Positions 37,490 through 51,122 are shown, numbered from the stretch's first letter. The stretch is 64,000 nt of DNA from Annona cherimola (GCA_030490835.1 CM059973.1:85513221-85577220); one strand, 5' to 3'. Notes: generated from the letters alone by a model not told the origin. Numbers and translations are program-made.

Positions 37490-37970
37490 GAATTAATTTA
37501 AAATATACCCATTGCATTTTTTCTTAATTACAAATATATCTACTAAGTTTGAAATCTTTCATATATATATCCACTAAGTATTTTGTTAATTTTAAATATA
37601 TCAAATATGACAATTAAGAATGTTTAATAATTTTAAAATTCTAAAATATTCTTGATGATCTAGCATCTACTATTATTAGTGTCATATTCAGTCCGTCAAA
37701 ACTTATTCAGTCTAACTTTTCTCTCAAGTTGGATAAATTTTCATCACATTGTTCAACTTCTACCATAGTAAAATGACTATTATTATTAACTAATAAAGGA
37801 GCATTTTAGACATTTCTTATGAGGAATAACGATAATTTTTAATTGTGCCTAACAGAATGGGTACAGATAAAATTTCACTCATACTTAGTGGGTATATATA
37901 AAAGTTTTCAAACTTAATATATATATTTGTAATTAAGGGCAAATGTAGTGGATATATTCAAGATTAACCC
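37490..37970. mobile_element. MITE family 1, copy B (Mutator-like, 9-bp TSD)
   Basis: A 481-bp relative of 2026-2486, similar along its full length (for example CAAGTTGGATAAATTTTCAT in both). The left end GAATTAATTTAAAATATACC pairs with the reversed right end GGGTTAATCTTGAATATATC. The target duplication tttaattta is exact (37481-37489 and 37971-37979). Non-coding. Confidence 0.8.
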
Positions 37971-38394
37971 TTTAATTTAATCATTAAGATAATCTTAAAA
38001 TGGAGTGGCACAGATATCCCCCTCTTTTGGAATTTGTATCAATCTTTGTTTAAAAAATATTATCGCCCAACAAAGTATTTGGAAATTTAGAAAATTTAAT
38101 GCATGTGGAAAATTAAAAATTGAGGAAAGAATTACATTCGTATTTTGAATTTTATGCATGTGCTTTGTAATCAACAGACATTGAAGGGCTATGGAAGAAA
38201 ATTGAAATAAAATCATTCCCAAAATTCCAAAACTGAATTTTTTATATGTAGAGGGAAAATGTAAAATTATCCTGTTGTGAAAAATCCACAGCATATTTCC
38301 CTATCTTCAGAGTTCTAAGCCTGCGTACAAAAAAAAGCAGAAATGTTTTTAATTTCTTTTTTATAAGATGAGTACGGTCTCATAAAACTTGCAA

Positions 38395-38665
38395 TTTAGG
38401 ATGTACTTGGAAAACGATAAAACTGTTAGAATAAAAGTTTTTGACGTATGACTTAAAAAAAATTTAGTATAAAAGTTTTTAAAATGAAAGAAAATAAGAT
38501 AATGTGGAAGGGGTAATGATGAATAATAAAAAGAAAAAAGTTAAAATAAATAAATTAGTTATATCGGTAGTTGTTTAAAAATGATGAAAAGGTAGTAAGA
38601 TAGAAAAATGATTAAAAAATAAAATAATATGATAGTATGAAGAGTAAAAAGTTTAGGATTCAAAA
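38395..38665. mobile_element. hAT-like MITE relic
   Basis: It starts TAGGATGTACTTGGAAAACG and contains AATGATGAATAATAAAAAGA-type family motifs. The right terminus has been lost near 38665. Confidence 0.4.
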
Positions 38666-39860
38666 GTGTTGCAGCGACTAGTAATCGATTTACTCATGGT
38701 CCGGTTCAAGTAATCCTACGGAAGTGCTTAAAACAACGATCGAATCAAATAAACTAATTTGACTATTTGAGCGAGTTTTACAGCATCGGTGGAGTTCTCT
38801 AAAAGCCTTTTACGGGTGAGTATCGAGAGTTTTTTCGGTTGCCTGAACAACAGGGATTCGGCCCATTAGATTTCGAAATCATCCCTTACAAAGTTTTGGG
38901 TTGTCAAAGCTTCCAGCCCTAGAAGATACTTACTGGGTCTGGCTACCATCCGATGGTATGCTCCTTTCTTTTTCTTTTGTCCTTTCTCGGCTGGGAATAT
39001 TCAATCATCATTAATTAGTAATTATTCATCGGAGACGACCACGTCGATTGACCTTCATCTTCTTGTGCGGTCATCACATGTTCGTATAAATATCACGAGC
39101 TTATCTGCTTGTACATGGCTAGCCAAGTTTACCCAAAACATTGCTCTCTGAAATGGGGTCAGACGATATCATCCCTTAATCATAAAACAAAGATATGTAT
39201 CATGAATCATCGAGGCAATTAATCACACGCACCTATTTTTTCGTCTTTATACGGAGAAAGGGACAGGCCACGAAGAAATCAACCTCTTGTGCCGGTGGGC
39301 CGTAATTAATGCACGCATGGAAGATCGCAGGTCATTGTGCTAGCTAGGAAGACTTGTATATATATTGGCCATTTCAAACTAAAGAAGAAGTGCTAGTAAG
39401 GTGGTCCATGTGCCGACATGTACCCACCGGGACAGGTCGACTCGTGGTCGTTGAATTTGGAGCAGCTCTGGACCATGCTTCCTTGTTAAGTATTCCTTCA
39501 ATAGCAATTTGATTTATTTGGTTGTTCGGATAGGTGGGTTAAAAAAAAAAAAACGTTAGCAAATAAAATAAAAACCCACCTTCATGCATGCAAACGGTCC
39601 ATGTCTTGAAATCAAGTGATTTGGGTTTATTTACTAATGTGCTGCACCGTTAAATTCGCACAAAGTAAGAAATGGGAAGCTGATCAGGCTCATCATACTC
39701 AAAACGTTAGCAAAGTGAGCCGGCACTGCCCAGAGGGACAGCGTCAGGCGTTTAATTCAAATCTAAAAGATTCTGGAAAGCGTCTTAACGTTGACTGACA
39801 AAACGACCATATTTTTTAAGGAAAGTATTAGAATGAAGGTGAAGAAACAGTTGCAATAGT
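38666..39860. other. Intergenic; no supported gene
   Basis: Somewhat higher complexity than its flanks. A TATAAATA at 39085-39092 is followed 22 bp later by an ATG (39115) opening a 34-codon frame (MASQVYPKHC start), which is too short and unmatched to call. An A tract is at 39541-39553. Confidence 0.3.
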
Positions 39861-39864
39861 TACT

Positions 39865-40672
39865 GGGATCCAATGGTAGACATGTTGACAAGTATCTAGG
39901 TTTGCCTTCATGGATGGAAAGGTTAAGAAATCAAGTTTTCAAATATATTAAAGAGAAGGTAAGGTAGAAAATCCAGAGTTGAAGAGGAAAGTTACAATGG
40001 AGGGGGATGAGATTTTGATTAAAAATAGTGGCGTAAGCAACCCTAATTCATGCTATGAGCCTATTTTTCCTTCTAAAAAACTTTGTGGAGATATCGAGGC
40101 TTTAATTTAGTTGCTTTTGGAGGGATGAGTAGAACGGAAAGTGTAGGATACGTAGGATAGTTTGGAAGAAAATGTGCATCCCTACGGAGGAGGGAGACAT
40201 AAGTTTTAGAAGATTAGAGGCTTTCAATTTGGCGCTATGATCTAAACAGGTATGGAGGTTATTGAAAAACCTTGAATCCTTAAGCCAAAAAATTTTGAAG
40301 GCAAAATATTATCCAAATCATGATCGATGTGACTATGTATCGAAGGCTTCTGATTATTATATTTGGAAAAGTATGTTAAAGGTTGTCCAATTATTGAAGA
40401 TGGGTTGCAAGTAGCAACTAGGAAATGGGCAAAAGATTCAATTTTTTAAAGATAATTAGGCTACATCAAAATTGGTAAAGGTGGGATCCCTCCCATTGGA
40501 GATTCTAGAAAATTACAAAATTAGTGACTTCATTGATTAGTTAAATAGATACTAGAATGAAATAGCTGTCAAAAGGGTGGTGGATGATGAAGGTTAGAGG
40601 GTTGTCAGAAATGTTCTCATTTCAGATGGAGGTCTTGATGATTGCAGATTCTAGACACTAAAAATTGTGAGG
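39865..40672 (+). pseudogene. L1-type LINE, 5' part of a decayed ORF2 fragment
   Basis: With frameshifts and stops, the plus strand reads as the end of a plant L1 reverse transcriptase and its linker. Recognisable pieces in order are KYLGLPSWMERL, KKMCIPTEEGDISFRRLEAF, NLAL..KQVWRLL, ILKAKYYPNHD and DYYIWKSMLK. These correspond to the usual LINE motifs (LGLPS, KEEGGLGFRDLEAFNLALLAKQ, WRLL, LKAKYFP, SYIWRS). Many stops make it non-functional. The homologous sequence resumes after the insertion at 40675-42510. Confidence 0.75.
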
Positions 40673-40674
40673 AC

Positions 40675-42510
40675 TAAGTATTTTGATAATAATTTTCCTT
40701 GACCATGAGGTAATTTAAAAATACATAACTAATAGTTAATGATATTAGTGCCACATAAAATGTATATAGAGATGATACATGTGAGGACATGTCATGCATG
40801 CATGAATGCATGTATTATGGTTTTGGCATATAGGGTTATATGAGATATAGTTCATGAGTATATAAGACATGTGTTACGAGTTGTGCATTAGTATATTTGT
40901 GTGCAATTACTTTATTATGATGTGACTTGTTGAGTATTGATTTAGAGGTGTATACTTGATATGTTGTTTGACTGTAGACACTTACACGACCCATGGTTGG
41001 CCCAAACAGTATAACTGGCAAGAGTCATTTAAAAGGAGGGTGTATGGGACGCTTTCGTTCGTTTCCTTCTCATTCTACTTCTTTCCCTTATCTTTTCTTC
41101 TTCTCCCTAGTCTTCAACTCAACCCTAAACCTTCATAAGAACTCTCTAAGTTGTTTTGAAGGTCATTGATTTGCATAAAAAGAGTTCGAAATCCCGAAGA
41201 TTCGAATTTACGGCTGTTGATTTTAGAAAAAATTATGATCTAGATGAGAAGATGATTTTTTCTTTTTGAATCTATAGTAGGATCTTAATTCTTATTGTAT
41301 TTTAGTGAATGTGGGGTGAACACTACTCTTACAATTTATGGATGGGGCGATCTAGGATGTGAAGGGAGACAAGGCTAGACATAACATAGAAAAATTTAGA
41401 GTTATTAGATGATTCTTGTGGCATGGTTGACATATAAACATTTTCTTATCATGAGAGGTATGCTGACTTGAATATGACAGTTGAATATGAACAACTAGTA
41501 ATGTTTGATGAAATGCCAATATGACAAATGATATGTTAAATTGAGAATAAATATGTTTTGAAATATTAGAGACGTATGAATAGTTTGTGATATTGGTTCT
41601 TATGATTATTGTGTCGTGTTTGTTAGAATGATCTTGTGTTGTATTGAGTTAATGCGCACATGCATGAGCTCAATTGTATTGCATTATGTCATCTTTAGAG
41701 AAAAGCTATATGTGAGCAGTTTGTATTGATAGATAGAGCTGTTCATGATCTTTGATTGACAAGAGAAAAAGATTATTCATAACTCTTGATTTACATGAGA
41801 AGAGGGTTATGCACAGTCTGGTAAAGACTAGAGACATGTGATTGTATGTATATGTTATTAGACACATGTACATACATCATGTCTGGTCCTTTAGGTGTTA
41901 GTTTTCTTCATTATTATTAATGTAGGTGCATCTTGGGTTTTATTTGATTCTATTTTATACCAATTGCTATCTACTTATTGAGTTTGTTTAGACTTACATG
42001 ATTTGTTATTATGTTTTTAAATTACAGGCCGGGTGAAACATCTCAAGATGGAACTAAAGAAGAACACAACTTCAAAGACTTAACCCAATAGTTTATGATT
42101 TGTGTTCTCTAATAATATGAACCTTATGCTTCTATTTGATATTAATGAAAGTAGACGCTTGGTTTGGACAAACAGGGATGGACATGGTATGCTTTTGGTA
42201 TTTTTAACATTTCTACAATCAATATGTATGTATATATATGTTGATCATTTGGATTACCTTGATGTAATTCCGATGAAATATGAGAACTTTCTTGCCAAAC
42301 GAATGATTTGGCCTGAATAAACATGAATATAAAATTTTTAATGTGAGAGCTTTATGGTATAAATATGTAAATGCATGAATGTAAAGCTTTTTGTTAAATC
42401 TTAGAATGGAAATGTATAATACATGTACAATAGGTCTTATATTCCATGTTACCTCTTATAAATTATGAGGAGATGCTGTTAAATTTTTTTTAGGCTAGGT
42501 AGCACTGTTG
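40675..42510 (+). mobile_element. LTR-like insertion splitting the LINE
   Basis: The LINE homology stops near 40672 and restarts near 42530. The insert has no gag-pol but holds the motif CTACTTATTGAGTTTGTTTA (41971-41990) followed by TTACAGGCCGGGTG (42024-42037), similar to the LTR blocks at 13427 and 59886. Its start resembles TGTGAGGACTAAG, and its end lies near GGCTAGGTAGCA. I could not find a target duplication, so both ends are approximate. A solo LTR is the best reading. Confidence 0.5.
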
Positions 42511-42529
42511 GTTGGCTATTAGGTATCCT

Positions 42530-43570
42530 AGATAATGGGAAATCACAAAAATGATGGTTGTTTAGAGTCAAGTCTGCCAACAAATTGGCTCTAATGTGTA
42601 ATCAAAATTCAGAAGAAAATCAAACCTAACTTTGTAATCTGTACGCTTTCAGAACTTTGTGAGATTAAAGATCCCAAGAAAGATAGTTATCTTTAAATGG
42701 AGAATGCTCATAGATTCTTTGCCCATAAGAGCAAATCTGACCAGAAGAGGAGTCCGAATTCAACCAACATGTCTTTTGTGCAATGCAACAAATGAAGATT
42801 GTGTTAAATTTATTTAGCAAAGGTTCAGCTAATAAGGAAGGTTTTGCGACTCAGCTACAGAGGCTTCTTCTAAGTACTAATGTTTTAAACTTGTGGGGTG
42901 TGGTTAAATCTCTTTTGATGACAAGAAATTGTATCCTCTCATTTTCTTTTTCATATGTTGGAGAATGTGGTCTATAAGAAATAGGTTCTATGTAGAAGAA
43001 ATTAGACCTCGGATGGGGGACATTTCATGGTGAACTATTGAATTGATACAGATTGTGATTTTTGCCAGAATGCTAAAGATCTGAAATCACTTAATTCAAG
43101 TGAGTCCAGGCAGATGGACTCCACCAGCTTAGGGGACATTTAAGATTCATGTAGACGTTGGTCTCAAGGTCAAGGATCACAAAATGGGCACGGCAGCAGT
43201 TGTTTGAGATAAGGGACCTTTATTGCTGCAAAAGCATGGTTGAGATGGACACTATGCCGAAGGAAGCCAAGCAATCCTTTGGAGTTTTATTTGGGCAGAT
43301 AGCTTTCCTCACAAAAAAATCCATATTGAAATTGATTCTCTAGACTTAACAACTTTGATCAATGAAAATTAGATCCTATAGGTAACAACGTAGCCCATTA
43401 TTTGGTAGAAAGTGCTTTGAACGATGACATCCCTGAACATGTGTAGTGGGAAAATCCACAATAGTGTATGGCAAAACTCCCTTGTAAAAATCTTTCCTTT
43501 TTGAATGAATGCTCTGATGGTCCATCCTCATTGAATCCTTATTCAAAATTGGTAGAGAGCTGAAATAGAG
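42530..43570 (+). pseudogene. L1-type LINE, 3' part (zinc-finger linker and RNase H-like region)
   Basis: The decayed frame continues with LFRVKSANKLALM, then IVIFKWRMLIDSLPIRANLT and CLLCNA, the plant LINE zf-RVT segment. Further on, GNNVAHYLVESALNDDIPEH resembles the RNase H tail of plant L1 ORF2. Several frameshifts and stops are present. A short A-rich stretch near 43590 may be the original 3' end. Confidence 0.65.
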
Positions 43571-43599
43571 GATTTCTATTAGGCTTTTTAGATAAAAAA

Positions 43600-46320
43600 A
43601 AAATAAGAATCACTTAAAAGTGATTTTAAAGTACAACGCTTATTATAAAAAAGTACAAACTTTCTTTGTTTATTATAAAAACTTGTAAGGTCACCATTTA
43701 ATTTCTAAATCACCTAAAACATTCAATCTATCTAAAATAATGATTTATGTGATTTTTAAATATATATTTTTGTATATTTTTAAAAATATAACTCACACAC
43801 CACTCGATTGATATGATTTTTTTTTGAATTTTAATGCAATTACCAGTATTAAAGTAATGGTTGGATTAGATTTGACATGAACAAGTAAGATAGGGCCCAA
43901 ATTGGCCTATCCAACCAATTCGCACTGGTAGGATGAGATATATAACAGTTGGCCTAAGGAAAAAAAAATGATTGAAAAAAGAATATGAGAAGAGAAAAGT
44001 TAGCTCTACAAAGAGAGAAAACAAAAGATATAAAAGAATCTTTAAACAATATAGAATTATAGATACAGATTTAGTCCATATTAATGATAATAGTATGTCT
44101 TTTTACTTTAAAATTTAAAATTTGTATTATTATTATTTATTAATGCGGGCAAGGTTATCAATCCTCCTTGGAGATACAAGGCAAACTGTCTACCCAAAAT
44201 ATTTGTTACTACTAAATTCCAAGCACATGTCCGAGTTAACCATCAATAAATGGTGGTTCCCAGACGAAAATTAAATCCCCATCAAACTGTGAATGTGAAG
44301 TTACGAAGGAGTGCTGATTTATGTTCTTTTTATTTATTTATATATATACACACACATACCATGCTATCTGATATTATAAATCAATGTATAATCTTTGTAA
44401 CATAGAGGAATAATCGTTGAACCACAAACGTGCCGGCACTATCCCCGAAACCCCCACCGGCGCTTATCTATATTCTTATGTGCGTGCTTTGGGGTACCGC
44501 TCAAAATACATCGATCTGCATACGCAAATCGCCGGATGAAAAGAAGACTTTTACCGTAACAAGGGTGGCCAAAATTTTCAAATTTTTTTGGAAGAAAACA
44601 TTTACAAAAAATTTAAATAAATGTAAGGGACTTACCTAGATATTTTTTATGAGACATTTTACAACTTTTTAATTTGTTAGCTATCTTATTTTGATTTTTA
44701 AAAATCAACGAAATAGACATATATGTTTATATACAGAGGGAAATTTAAGAATTTATCAAATTTCACAAGCAATGAGCAAGAAGATCTAGATATCGTTTGC
44801 AAATTTATAAAAAAAATTTTAAGAATAAAAAATAGTTCGGCCACCCGTATTGCACGTTGGTGTACATGATCAGCGGGCTTTTGCAAAGTAAAACACTAAA
44901 ATTTGTCTAATTACAAGTTCGATCATCTGTCAGGTGTGTTTACAAAACGAATCATCCAAGTTGCAAAAAAGACTATCATCAAGTTACATAGGAGTGATTT
45001 TATATAATCTATTTTATTTTTAAGATGATGATGATTCATGCAAAATTCAATTCATTCATTATATTTAACATTATTCGTTTAACTAAAAGACCGAGTTTTA
45101 TCCAAATTAAATACGTGCATCGGTCACATTTGTTTAAAATAGATATATTTATGTATAAATTAGAAAAAATACTTAGATTCATTCACAAATGTATTATAAT
45201 ATAATAATATAATTTATCCATATAGTAGTAATATTTCAGATGACTTAGATATTGAAAATAATACTTAAAATTGATATTTAGTATTAAATTATTTTATATT
45301 AATTTTATGTATTTATAGATAAGACTCATATACACTGATATTAAATAAATGAAACAGTTTCTATTATAATATATACGATATTAAATATAAATGAATTTTT
45401 TATTAATCATCAAAATATTAAAAATAAAAAAGTCATACGGACAAGAATTTAATAGAAGGGGAGACGGTAAATGTAATATATCAAAACTAGATCGGTACAA
45501 ACCAAGCAATTCTAGTGTATGAGTTTAACTTGCATTTTAAGAAGCTAACTGTATGTATCCGGAGGCATAGCCGGAGCCCGGATGGCACATATCCTAGTCT
45601 AAGTGTCAGTAGATCCAGCTGACGTGTGACTGTCCCCAATCCGATTTCAATGACATTAGCATAAAAAATGCCCTGCAATTTTGTAATATTTTTAAAAATA
45701 AAATAGTTCATCTTATAAAATATTCAAACTATGAGATTTAATTTACAATTAAGCTAATAAAGGGATCGGATGAAATGGAGCTGTTGCTAAATCTATTATC
45801 TCATGCGGTCATGCTTCTCTCTCTCATGCGTTCCTTTTACAAACAATCAAACATGCGTGCTATGCAGATGAGATTTAACCAACCATTTAGGGTGTCATTA
45901 TGGATAATAGTCATATCTGTGTAAACAGAACTATAGATTAATCTGGCCATTTAATTTCCAAATTTCCAAATGGATCGGTTGTATCCTTGTTGAGCTGGAG
46001 ACCTGGAGTTGCTTGATATATCCCATTCTCCCTCGCGTTGCTTATGCTGCTGTGACGGTCCACGACTGCAATGTTGGGGTTCGTTTCGACTTTCGAGTGA
46101 CATAAAAATCCTTGGCAGCTGTGCGAAAAATGACGCGGGTTTTATGGTTTTCACAACTGACGGCTTACGCGTTGCATGGGAGGTGGCACATGAGCAATTA
46201 ATGCCTCACCATTATTCTGAGTAAGAAATGGCTCGTGGGTGGGCCCAAATGCACCAGGAAGAATGCATGCGGCCGTAACCTCCCTAGCCCCTAGCTGCAC
46301 ACCCAAAACCAAATCCATTA
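43600..46320. other. Intergenic, nothing recognised
   Basis: AT-rich with GC-richer patches around 44430-44540 and 45950-46300, but the open frames there have no recognisable product. About 45050-45410 looks like a decayed half of the palindromic element described at 58158-58862. Confidence 0.35.
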
Positions 46321-46330
46321 CTGCTGGCTA

Positions 46331-46614
46331 TGGGTGCGTTTGGCAACGAGCAAAAATGCGTAGTTAAAATTTTTTAATCTAAATTTTTTTATCATCTATA
46401 ATTATTATATTTTTTAAATTAATTTTTCATATTCTCCTATATAATTATCTTACTTTTCAATTATTTCTATACAATTATCTAGATAACCGACTTATCTATT
46501 TTAACTTTATCATCTTTACTCATAATTATTATCCCTATCATATTACATCATTTGACAACTTTTACTTTCTAAAATTTTTTATCAAAAGTTTTATCCATTT
46601 CCAAACACACCCTG
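46331..46614. mobile_element. hAT-like MITE with intact ends
   Basis: A 284-bp element starting GGGTGCGTTTGGCAACGAG and ending CATTTCCAAACACACCCT, so the terminal repeats are GGGTGYGTTTGG and its inverse. It has the full family interior (CTATATAATTATCTTACTTT, TCTTTACTCATAATTATT). No certain target duplication. Best-preserved copy of this family in the window. Confidence 0.65.
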
Positions 46615-47054
46615 TATTTTTTAGATTTTTGAACGGGTCGTTTTTTGAAAAAATATTTTACATATATATATATATGCTAAAGTGGTAAACCGATTCGGTG
46701 TTTCCTTACTGGACAACAACTTTCGTTTTATGTAATTGATTTTTTTTTTTTTTTACATACAATGTATGTTTGACCATATTAGTTATATTTTAGCTGCGAT
46801 CGATTGTTTAATTATAAATTCTTCATCATTTTCGAGTGGTGATATTTAAATAAATATAATCATTTTTATATCAAATGCACTAAAAGTAATGTTTAATAGA
46901 ATATATTTTGATAGCCCATTTTCAATTAGAGTATGACATTCTTCTCTTAAGTGGGAGTATGACTTATGACTGGGACCTTTGTAGTTAGGTGAGAGGTTAT
47001 TATCTTTTATGCGAATTAGTTTTATTATAATATCAAATGAGATATAATATTGCT

Positions 47055-47225
47055 AAGATGACAACACCATTGTGGTAACTTGAGGATGATGAAAGGAAGA
47101 TGTCTCAGGTTCGAACCCTCCTCAGTGAGGGATAAAATTACAATAATTTTTACTGAGTTGTGGAGGTCTTACAATTCTCCTAATACTAGAATTTTGTACA
47201 TTCCTTTTATATTGTGAGAGTTCTG
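47055..47225 (+). mobile_element. Possible tRNA-derived SINE
   Basis: A clear B box, GGTTCGAACCC (47110-47120), follows a weak A-box-like TTGTGGTAACTTGAGG. The remainder has no tRNA fold. The tail runs into T-rich sequence without a defined end. A chance B box cannot be excluded. Confidence 0.35.
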
Positions 47226-48540
47226 AATGTAGTCACATTATATAAATATTTTAATTAAAATTAACGTAAAACTGAGTTAATATTTGAGAGTATATAGTCT
47301 ATCTTATTGATATTTGGAAGCTTATATTGTCACTTTTAAAAATTATAAGAATAATAAGTTATAATAATTATCCGGCTCTCATTCTTGTGGCGGTAACGTA
47401 CAATTTTGAAGCGGTGAGGTGCGTCCTTAACCGTCTTCTCCCACCATGGAATTTAAAGAAGGTCAAATGCTATCAGGCCGACACCTCAAGTCAGCCATTT
47501 TGCCAGTTCACGTACCCAATTAAATGGCCGAGCTAAACCTATGAAATAAGTATAGTCCCATCACCCATGTGGAAATTAAAGACCCATTTATACGGAGGTG
47601 CTAAACCTCTGCAAGAAAGGACACCAATTAATTACTCTCAAACTCACTTCTAAAAGCGCATAGAAAGTTAAATAAAATAACGTGGATAATGATTCAGTAC
47701 TTATCATAAGCAACGAGACTACATGCTCACAATTATTTCTTTTTAATTAAAAATATTTTTTGAAACTTAAATAACTTATTATGTTTACCTATGCTTATTT
47801 ATTTATAATTCCAAAAATAGTTATATTTACTCTAGAAATGTTATTTTTTTTTATAAAATATGAGATTTCAATGAATTTTTTGTTTTATGAACCATGTGTA
47901 TTTTTTATGATTCTTAAAAAATTACATATATCACATATTTTTATATAAGCTATGAGTTTCCGACGAAAGTTATTTTTAGTAGCTTGAAAAAAGATGCGTT
48001 AATAAATTACATAAAAATTACCAATATATTTTAAAATTAGAAATGAAAAATAAAATTAAGCATAATCCACTTTACTTATGATTTCATTACACAAATGAAG
48101 TAGTACGGTTCATGTAAATAAAGTAGGGATGAGAATTAGAGCTGATCAACTCGCAGCTTGCTCCTAACTCAACCCATTTTAGATAGTGTACAATTAATAT
48201 TTTTTGATCAAGTATAAAAATGACATATGTCATTTTTTAAAAATCATAAGTGTATTTTTGTCTTATTTTTATTTTCTTTCAAAATTTTCATATTATTTAT
48301 TAACTATATTAAAAATATAAGAATCAATGAGAGATATTTGTATGTGTATATATATATATATTTATAATCTTATGCATAACTAGACAAAGTAAGAAACACC
48401 GATACTGTACGAATTGAGGTTCACTAATATGCATCAAATCAGGCAATTGCACTTACGTTCTCAAAGTATAAACCCACATTAACAACCCTTCATATATAAA
48501 TGCACAAAAAAAAGCCAAAAAAAGAAAAAGAAAAATTACA
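47226..48540. other. Intergenic 3' of the ABCG gene, nothing recognised
   Basis: AT-rich DNA with A/T tracts and an (AT)n stretch near 48350. The 3' untranslated region of the ABCG gene extends into the right end. No other gene seen. Confidence 0.4.
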
Positions 48541-48602
48541 TGACAAGAACATCAAAATAATCATAAAATGAAGGTGATTCCCTTGCAATTCTGCAATATT
48601 TT

Positions 48603-50864
48603 TCACCTCCTTTTGTTCTTACTTCCTAAGAGCAGTGCAATGTAGAACAATATCCTGAACAAGAAGCCCCAGGCCAAGGTAATCCACAGGCATTCCCATT
48701 TGGTGAGATCAGTGATCCCCTGCTGCTTCAGTATATCTTTCCCCGTCGACACGCACGTCGTGGCGGTGATATTTACGCCCAGCGCGCCGCTCATCGCCTT
48801 CAGGATCGATCCCTTCATAGCCGACGGTATTTCCCCGAGCGGCGTGTTGTCGAATATCTGCGCCCCCGTCACGAAGCAGTCCATCACGCCCTTGAACTCG
48901 TTCTGTAGCACTGCCTCATATGGATACTTGACGAGCGAGATGTAGTGGAACCATATCCAATAGGGCGGGATCCGGTCGCGGTTGATGAAGAAGCCGCTGA
49001 AAAGGAGGAAGTAGGCGAGGATGGCCACCACTACCGTGTAGCCCAGCATCACGTTGGAGACGACGCCGGAGAGGAAGGTGACGAAGGAGCTGCCTGCCCA
49101 GAAGGAGGCGAGGATGATGAGGAAGAAGAAGAGGAAGCCCTGCGCCCCGCCCGCGAGACCCACGGCGAAGAACGTGGTGGCGGCGAAGGCGAGTGAGAGG
49201 AAGATGAGGGAGGGGATGGCTACGAGGGCGTTGGAGAGGACATAAGAGGAGCGGCGATAGGCGTTGTAGGCGGTCTCTCGCAGGAAGATATAGCGCTCCT
49301 GGAGGAACACCGGGAGGGCGTCGGCGCACGTGTAGAAGGTGGTGGACATGGCGAAGGCGAAGAATCCCAGCCGCTCCTGGATACCCTTGGGTGAGTTGTC
49401 CAGCCGCCAGAAGATGGTGGCCAGTATGAAGCCCGTCACCATCACCGCCCCCAGCCGGATGGCGAACAGCTCCGGCATCCGCTTCGTGTTCGTCACTGCG
49501 CGCTTCGTTAGCACCGCTATCTCGATCCAGAAGGGGTTTGCGAAGGTGGGCATGGCGGAGGCGGAGGCGGAATCGCTCGTGGCCCCGGACATCAGCTTTC
49601 CCCGCGAGATGCTGGCGCTGATCGCGTCCTTGAGTGACAGCTCGTGCTCGTCGGCGGCGCCGGACCTGGGCGGGAACTTGTTCCGCTGTTGCCACGACTT
49701 GTTGAACTCCACCAGGCGCTTCGTCCCCTCCGGCGAACCCTCCAGCTGACGGATGAGGTCGAGGGCGAACTCCGTCCGGTTCTCGGTTTCCGGAATCGGG
49801 TGGCCGAACTCGGCAAAGAAGAGCGGCAGCGCGGAGGGGGAGCCGCTGTAGACGGTCTGGCCGCGGGAGAGGAAGATGAGACGGTCGAGGAGGCCGAGGA
49901 TCCTATAGCTGGGCTGGTGGACGGACATAATGACGATGCTGCCGCTCTGGGCAATGCGCTGCAGCACCTTGACGACCATGAAGGCGCTGGTGGAGTCCAG
50001 CCCAGACGTGGGCTCGTCGAGGAAGAGGATGATGGGGTCGTGGATGATGTCGATGCCAATGGAGACCCGACGCCGCTCTCCGCCGGAGACTCCTCGGTGG
50101 CCCTCGTCACCGATGATCGTCTTGGCAGCTGCGCGCAGCCCTAGCTGGTCGATCAGTGCCTGCACCCGCGCCTTCTTCTTCGTCTTGGATAGCGATCGCG
50201 GCAGCCGGAACTCCGCCGAGAACATGAGCGTCTCTTCCACCGTCAGCATCGGGAAGAGGAGGTCGTCCTGCATCACGTACGCCGATATCACCTTCAGCAG
50301 CCGGCTCTCCAGCGCCTCCCCGTTTAGCGTAATTCTCCCTTTCAAGCTCTCCTTGGCGATCCGGTCCGCCAGCGCGTCGATCAGCGTCGACTTGCCGGAA
50401 CCGCTAGCTCCGAGCACCGCCATGATCTCGCCGTCCTTCGCCTCGCCGCAGATATCGTTCAGCAGCGTCTTCGTCTGCATGAACTTGAACCCGACGGGCT
50501 CCGACGACTCATCCGACGCCGACCCAAGCCGGTTCCTCCGCCGGCCGAACAGCCTCGGCACCGACATCTTCCTCCGTGTCTTGACGCAGTAAGTCAAGTT
50601 GGTGAAGGAGAGCACGAAGGGCAGAGATCGTTGGCCGCCGAGCCCCGATTCCCAGATCTCCACCACTCGGTCCGACGGCACTTCCGCTTCGCTCCTGGCA
50701 TCCCCGACCTGCTTCAGCAGCTGCCCGAGAGTGGGAGAAGTGCCGTCGAACGGCCGGCGCAAGCTGCCGTTCTTTGAGAAGTTTTCGAGCTCCATCGGCT
50801 GCCGGCGGTGGAAGTAGTATCTAGGGTCCGAAACATCGGTCTCCGATACGATTCTACTAGACAT
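48603..50864 (-). CDS. ABCG (WBC) half-size ABC transporter, ABCG1/2/6/16/20-like
   Basis: Intronless gene of 753 residues, full length for this plant clade. The ATP-binding domain comes first: Walker [10 protein letters not shown] at 152-160, signature VSGGE at 259-263, Walker B ILFLDEP at 279-285 and the H-loop His316 in SVHQPS. A linker with [14 protein letters not shown] (about 411-424) leads to six predicted membrane segments at about 466-487, 498-518, 544-568, 575-600, 607-627 and 725-746, ending GSKNKRR. The N-terminal [12 protein letters not shown] is typical of the clade. The open frame extends nine codons upstream to a TTG, so the first real ATG (50864) is the start. Known relatives act at the plasma membrane as dimers and export lipid precursors for suberin and pollen wall. 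The role is inferred from the family; the exact member is not resolved. GC-rich codons contrast with the flanks. Confidence 0.95.
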   Translation of the reverse strand: MSSRIVSETDVSDPRYYFHRRQPMELENFSKNGSLRRPFDGTSPTLGQLLKQVGDARSEAEVPSDRVVEIWESGLGGQRSLPFVLSFTNLTYCVKTRRKMSVPRLFGRRRNRLGSASDESSEPVGFKFMQTKTLLNDICGEAKDGEIMAVLGASGSGKSTLIDALADRIAKESLKGRITLNGEALESRLLKVISAYVMQDDLLFPMLTVEETLMFSAEFRLPRSLSKTKKKARVQALIDQLGLRAAAKTIIGDEGHRGVSGGERRRVSIGIDIIHDPIILFLDEPTSGLDSTSAFMVVKVLQRIAQSGSIVIMSVHQPSYRILGLLDRLIFLSRGQTVYSGSPSALPLFFAEFGHPIPETENRTEFALDLIRQLEGSPEGTKRLVEFNKSWQQRNKFPPRSGAADEHELSLKDAISASISRGKLMSGATSDSASASAMPTFANPFWIEIAVLTKRAVTNTKRMPELFAIRLGAVMVTGFILATIFWRLDNSPKGIQERLGFFAFAMSTTFYTCADALPVFLQERYIFLRETAYNAYRRSSYVLSNALVAIPSLIFLSLAFAATTFFAVGLAGGAQGFLFFFLIILASFWAGSSFVTFLSGVVSNVMLGYTVVVAILAYFLLFSGFFINRDRIPPYWIWFHYISLVKYPYEAVLQNEFKGVMDCFVTGAQIFDNTPLGEIPSAMKGSILKAMSGALGVNITATTCVSTGKDILKQQGITDLTKWECLWITLAWGFLFRILFYIALLLGSKNKRR

Positions 50865-51122
50865 CCCCAGCACTCCTCTTTGAAGCACCAAATGAACCGC
50901 CCGCCTCTTCTGTATTTAAAAGCGGCCGAGCGAGCGAGACAAGAGTTGTGGACGGATTGGAAAGAGATATTCGCGAAATCAAACTACGAAGTTATAACGG
51001 CGTTAGCTGCGGAGCTCGAGAAGGGGAGTGATACCAGGGAAGGTGGGCTCGAGAGGAAGAGAGAGTGTCGTCAATCTTCATGGAAATGCGTTTGGCGAGT
51101 TGCGTTTTTGTTGGTCCATTTC

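Noticed and set aside
49592..50110. Long antisense and out-of-frame open frames across the ABCG gene
   Set aside because: They arise from the GC-rich third-codon positions of the real gene and have Arg/Ser/Ala-biased, low-complexity products.
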